NCBI RefSeq assembly: GCF_937959485.1
Contig: NZ_CALGPY010000012.1
Coordinates: 177,071 to 241,070 of the forward strand
DNA: 64,000 nt
Direction: 5' to 3'
Source: an uncultured Campylobacter sp.
GTDB lineage: Bacteria > Campylobacterota > Campylobacteria > Campylobacterales > Campylobacteraceae
Shown: piece after piece, positions 61,347 through 64,000 of the stretch
How the letters are laid out: the number at the start of each line of letters is the position of its first letter
Numbering within the stretch: position 1 is the stretch's first letter
The notes under the pieces: generated by a model
What the model saw: only the letters and a program-made list of their open reading frames with translations
Databases searched by the model: none
Told to the model about the DNA's origin: nothing
Program-made: the position numbers and the translations under genes

Positions 61347-62345
61347 CTATTTAGAGATATTTTTTCTAACCCAAAGAGCTATCTCTCTAAATTTTAGATA
61401 GGCTTTTAATCCCAATAAATTATATATAATAACCCCGATCCTATCCTGCGTCTTAGAATTTTTATCTTTCAGCGCGATCGCGGAATTGTTTTTTATTATC
61501 TTATCCATTTTTATTAGAGTACCCCTGCCTAAATCGTCTAAATTATCCTTAAATTTATAAAAGGTCATAAATGCGTCTCTGAGCTTTCTGATCTCTATGG
61601 ATTTTACGATATCTTTATCATCGCGGAAATATTTTTTTAGCTCGTCTAGGATATTAAATATAATTAAATCTTTAATATCGCCTTTGCTCGTCATGATAGA
61701 ATTATCTCTTATAAAGTAAAAATAATCCTTCAAGTCGCAAAAAGCTATTTTGTCTGCTTTTGAAGCTATTATGGGCGTGATCGCAAGGTCTTCGTATATC
61801 TGACCTTTTGGAAACCTAATGCCTGCAAATAACTCTTTTCTATAAATTTTAGCAACCGCACCGACATTATAAAATTTACCACAAAATAGACTTTCTACGC
61901 ATTCCTTAGCTGTATGGATTAAAATAGGCTCATCGTTTATACTTTTTTCATAAATTTTATCCTCGCTGTCTTCATAAGCACGCCTAATTGAGGTGATAGC
62001 CATATCCGCATCGCATCTATCTATCAAGCAATATAAATTTTGTATATAAAATTTACTTACCCAATCATCGCTATCTATAAAAGTTAAATATTCACCGCCT
62101 GCAATATCGATGCCTGCATTTCTAGCATCGCTAAGACCGCCGTTTTTTTTATGGATTACTTTTATACGTCCGTCTTTTAACGCATATTCATCGCAAATTT
62201 CAAAGCAGCCATCGGTACTTCCGTCATCAACTAATATTATCTCTAAATTTTTATAAGTTTGATTTATGATGCTATCGATACATTTTCTAAAATACTTTTC
62301 GACATTATATATTGGTACTATTGCGGATATCAAAGCCTCCTTCAT
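61347..62345 (-). CDS. GT2 glycosyltransferase
   Basis: 332 residues. ISAIVPIYNVEKYFRKCIDSII, VDDGSTDGCFEICDEYALKD, GGLSDARNAGID and LTFIDSDDWVSKFY define the GT-A domain with its DxD (SDD). After it comes a helical tail. It resembles the GT2 of the pgl locus (6603-7868) but has no low-complexity insert. The ATG overlaps the flippase stop by 4 bases. Confidence 0.9.
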   Translation of the reverse strand: MKEALISAIVPIYNVEKYFRKCIDSIINQTYKNLEIILVDDGSTDGCFEICDEYALKDGRIKVIHKKNGGLSDARNAGIDIAGGEYLTFIDSDDWVSKFYIQNLYCLIDRCDADMAITSIRRAYEDSEDKIYEKSINDEPILIHTAKECVESLFCGKFYNVGAVAKIYRKELFAGIRFPKGQIYEDLAITPIIASKADKIAFCDLKDYFYFIRDNSIMTSKGDIKDLIIFNILDELKKYFRDDKDIVKSIEIRKLRDAFMTFYKFKDNLDDLGRGTLIKMDKIIKNNSAIALKDKNSKTQDRIGVIIYNLLGLKAYLKFREIALWVRKNISK

Positions 62346-63577
62346 AAATCCCCTTTATCGTTTAAAATTATCACAGCGCCCAGTATACATACTACAAAAT
62401 ATCCTACTCCAAGCCCAACTACTGTTCCTACGGCACCATAAACAGGAATAAAATATAAATAAGCTACAACGGCGCCACCTAGGGCAAGCCCCCATTTATA
62501 AATAAGGAGTTTACCTAACTTCATTTTAATTATATATAAATTTAACGCCTCATTTAAAAATATAAACGGCAAAATAAATAATAGATACCTAAAAATTTCT
62601 ACTGCGTCGTGAAATTTAGCTCCGAATATTAGGCTTATTAAAATTGGCGATAAAAAATACATCGCCATAGACGTAAAAAGCGCAATAGTAATCATACCGC
62701 AAGCAAGCAGCCATATATTTTTCTTTATGGTGTATAGTTCGTCAAATTTATAAACAAATAAAGGTGCAAATGATACCGCTATAATTGGCGCGATAGCAGT
62801 CACGCTACCAAAAAGCTGAATCGCCGAGGCATATAACCCCAAAGTCGTGCCATCGCTTAGATAACGCGTTGAAACGATGTCCGCCCTCAAAAATATACAC
62901 ATAAAGCAGATACCTAGAAAAAATGGCAACCCATCTTTAAGAAGAGACAAAATTTTATTAAAATCAAATGTAAAAAATAGCTCTTTATTTAAAAATTTAT
63001 ATATCCAAAGTAAACCTAACGCCATGTAAATACTCTCCAATATATACACAAGAGCATAAAGATAGATATTCGTGACTTCCAGCCAAAATAGTAATGCCAA
63101 AATAGTAATCTTTATGATCGTAAAGCAGATATATAGCACGCTTCTATATTTTATCATCGTCTGAGATTGTAAAAAAGCCGTGACTATACCAAATGCCTCG
63201 TCTATCAAAATACAAAATCCGAGAACCAAACCCAAATAAAATACTTTTATATCATCACCAAAATATACGAATACCAAAAAAGCAATGTATGCTACTATGC
63301 AGAAAAACGCTCTTATAAAAAAGCCGCCTCCCATTAAATATCTGCGCTGCATGGCATCCGCGTTCGTAAGCCTAGGCACCATAATCTCTGCCGGATTGAC
63401 ATATGAAAGCGATTTAAAAATAACTATAAGCCCCAATAAATATTGAAAAATTCCATATTTTTCAACCCCTAAAACTCTGGCTAAAATAGACGCCGTCACA
63501 ATACTGCCGCCGATCCTAATACCATGTTCGAACAGAAGCCAGAAAATATTTTTGATAAATTTTATTTTGTTGCTCAT
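62342..63577 (-). CDS. Wzx-type polysaccharide flippase
   Basis: 411 residues from ATG 63577 (MSNKIKFIKNIFWLLF). The frame stays open to a TTG at 63631, but a TATA-rich promoter-like stretch lies between, so the inner start is preferred. About 12 helices; SIVTASILARVLGVEKYGIFQYLLGLIVIFKSLS is the MOP flippase start. It moves the lipid-linked unit made by this cluster to the periplasm for the EpsG-like polymerase. Unlike the pgl flippase, it is AT-rich and not closely similar. Confidence 0.85.
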   Translation of the reverse strand: MSNKIKFIKNIFWLLFEHGIRIGGSIVTASILARVLGVEKYGIFQYLLGLIVIFKSLSYVNPAEIMVPRLTNADAMQRRYLMGGGFFIRAFFCIVAYIAFLVFVYFGDDIKVFYLGLVLGFCILIDEAFGIVTAFLQSQTMIKYRSVLYICFTIIKITILALLFWLEVTNIYLYALVYILESIYMALGLLWIYKFLNKELFFTFDFNKILSLLKDGLPFFLGICFMCIFLRADIVSTRYLSDGTTLGLYASAIQLFGSVTAIAPIIAVSFAPLFVYKFDELYTIKKNIWLLACGMITIALFTSMAMYFLSPILISLIFGAKFHDAVEIFRYLLFILPFIFLNEALNLYIIKMKLGKLLIYKWGLALGGAVVAYLYFIPVYGAVGTVVGLGVGYFVVCILGAVIILNDKGDL

Positions 63578-63933
63578 AGTCTTAAGCTCAAAATCCTTTA
63601 AAAATTTATATAGTATGATTGTATCCAGCAAAAATTTAAAAGCAAATAAACAATATAAATAAATTATGCGGATTTAAATTTGTCTACGAATAAATTATTC
63701 AAAATCTGAAGCAATTGTAAAAGCAATAAAGCAATTAGGTAAAATAACAGAGAAGTAAATAAAGTTAATATGCTTAGACATAACAATTGCTGCCAAAACC
63801 CAGACAAAACAATAGCTAAAATTTACAATCTTATCTACCTCCGAAAAGTATAGAGTCATACCCTTTATAAATTTTTATAAAAACAAAGAGGGAAGTCCAA
63901 TTTACGCCCTCTCCCTATTTTATATATTCTTTC
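63578..63933. other. 356-base AT-rich spacer
   Basis: Holds the promoter region of the flippase transcript near 63600 (TATAC/TATATAAA on the minus strand) and the terminator of the gene entering from the right. A 24-codon open stretch on the plus strand near 63690-63760 (SEAIVKAIKQLGKITEK) has no start; it may be the tail of a lost gene. Confidence 0.5.
63887..63912 (-). terminator. Intrinsic terminator of the partial gene at the right edge
   Basis: AGAGGG (63887-63892) pairs with CCCTCT (63907-63912), loop 14. On the minus strand it is followed by TTGTTTTTATAAAAAT. It lies 21 bases after the stop at 63934. Confidence 0.6.
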
Positions 63934-64000
63934 TTATTGTTCTTTCTTACCCTTCTTGCCCCTCTTACCTTTAGCCTTAGACGATCCCTCTTCTTTAGCC
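63934..64000 (-). CDS. Partial CDS, Lys/Gly-rich C-terminus
   Basis: The minus-strand frame open at the window edge reads KEEGSSKAKGKRGKKGKKEQ and stops at 63934; an intrinsic terminator follows. Only the basic, flexible tail is visible, so the protein cannot be named. Such tails occur on RNA- or DNA-binding proteins. Confidence 0.5.
   Translation of the reverse strand, partial: AKEEGSSKAKGKRGKKGKKEQ

Overview
The window reads as chromosome of a Campylobacter-like member of the Campylobacterota. The evidence is a C. jejuni-type pgl N-glycosylation gene order (galE ... pglH-pglJ-pglB-pglA-pglC), a gapA-pgk-tpiA-fabI run, an rny / 5-FTHF ligase / thioredoxin lipoprotein / ftsY / radA neighbourhood and an accA-fabF-acpP-fabG / gpmI-mraY-murD neighbourhood. 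By eye the host DNA is roughly half GC, high for the genus and reminiscent of C. gracilis; the species is an inference and was not tested.

Layout. (1) 1-14277, minus strand: a general N-glycosylation locus read from a TATAAT promoter before galE. It runs galE, Wzx-type flippase, FrhB-like Fe-S protein, polysaccharide pyruvyl transferase, three glycosyltransferases (two PglH-like GT4s around one GT2), pglJ, pglB, pglA and pglC (cut by the window edge). Where C. jejuni carries the ABC flippase pglK, this locus carries a Wzx flippase plus two genes typical of pyruvylated exopolysaccharides. (2) 14288-28975: housekeeping genes (periplasmic ATP-dependent ligase, PolB-type exonuclease, fabI, tpiA, pgk, gapA, rny, ftsY) with accessory genes between them, notably a secreted barnase-family RNase with its barstar inhibitor. 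(3) 28976-48438: accessory-rich. It holds a DUF1963-like gene whose 3' end is duplicated on the far side of a small gene, brnQ, radA, an AT-rich/GC-rich pair of paralogous membrane proteins, three tandem solute-binding proteins, ung, thyX, a nitroreductase, two NSS transporters and a mosaic membrane protein carrying three bacterial N-glycosylation sequons. (4) 48439-57496: rho, fatty-acid genes, gpmI, mraY, murD. (5) 57497-64000: a gene remnant and tRNA-Phe, then a distinctly AT-rich polysaccharide cluster (sugar-phosphate transferase, GT4, EpsG-like polymerase, GT2, Wzx) that looks acquired.

The most unusual property is sequence-wide. Short units centred on AATT (GAATTTT, AAATTTA) with GC-rich spacers recur every 12-30 bases. 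They form low-complexity spacers between genes, the arms of terminator-like hairpins, and in-frame insertions of about 40-200 residues inside at least seven otherwise recognisable proteins (PglB, FrhB-like, GT2, exonuclease, barnase, DUF1963-like, MurD). All family calls were made by reading motifs; no database search was run.
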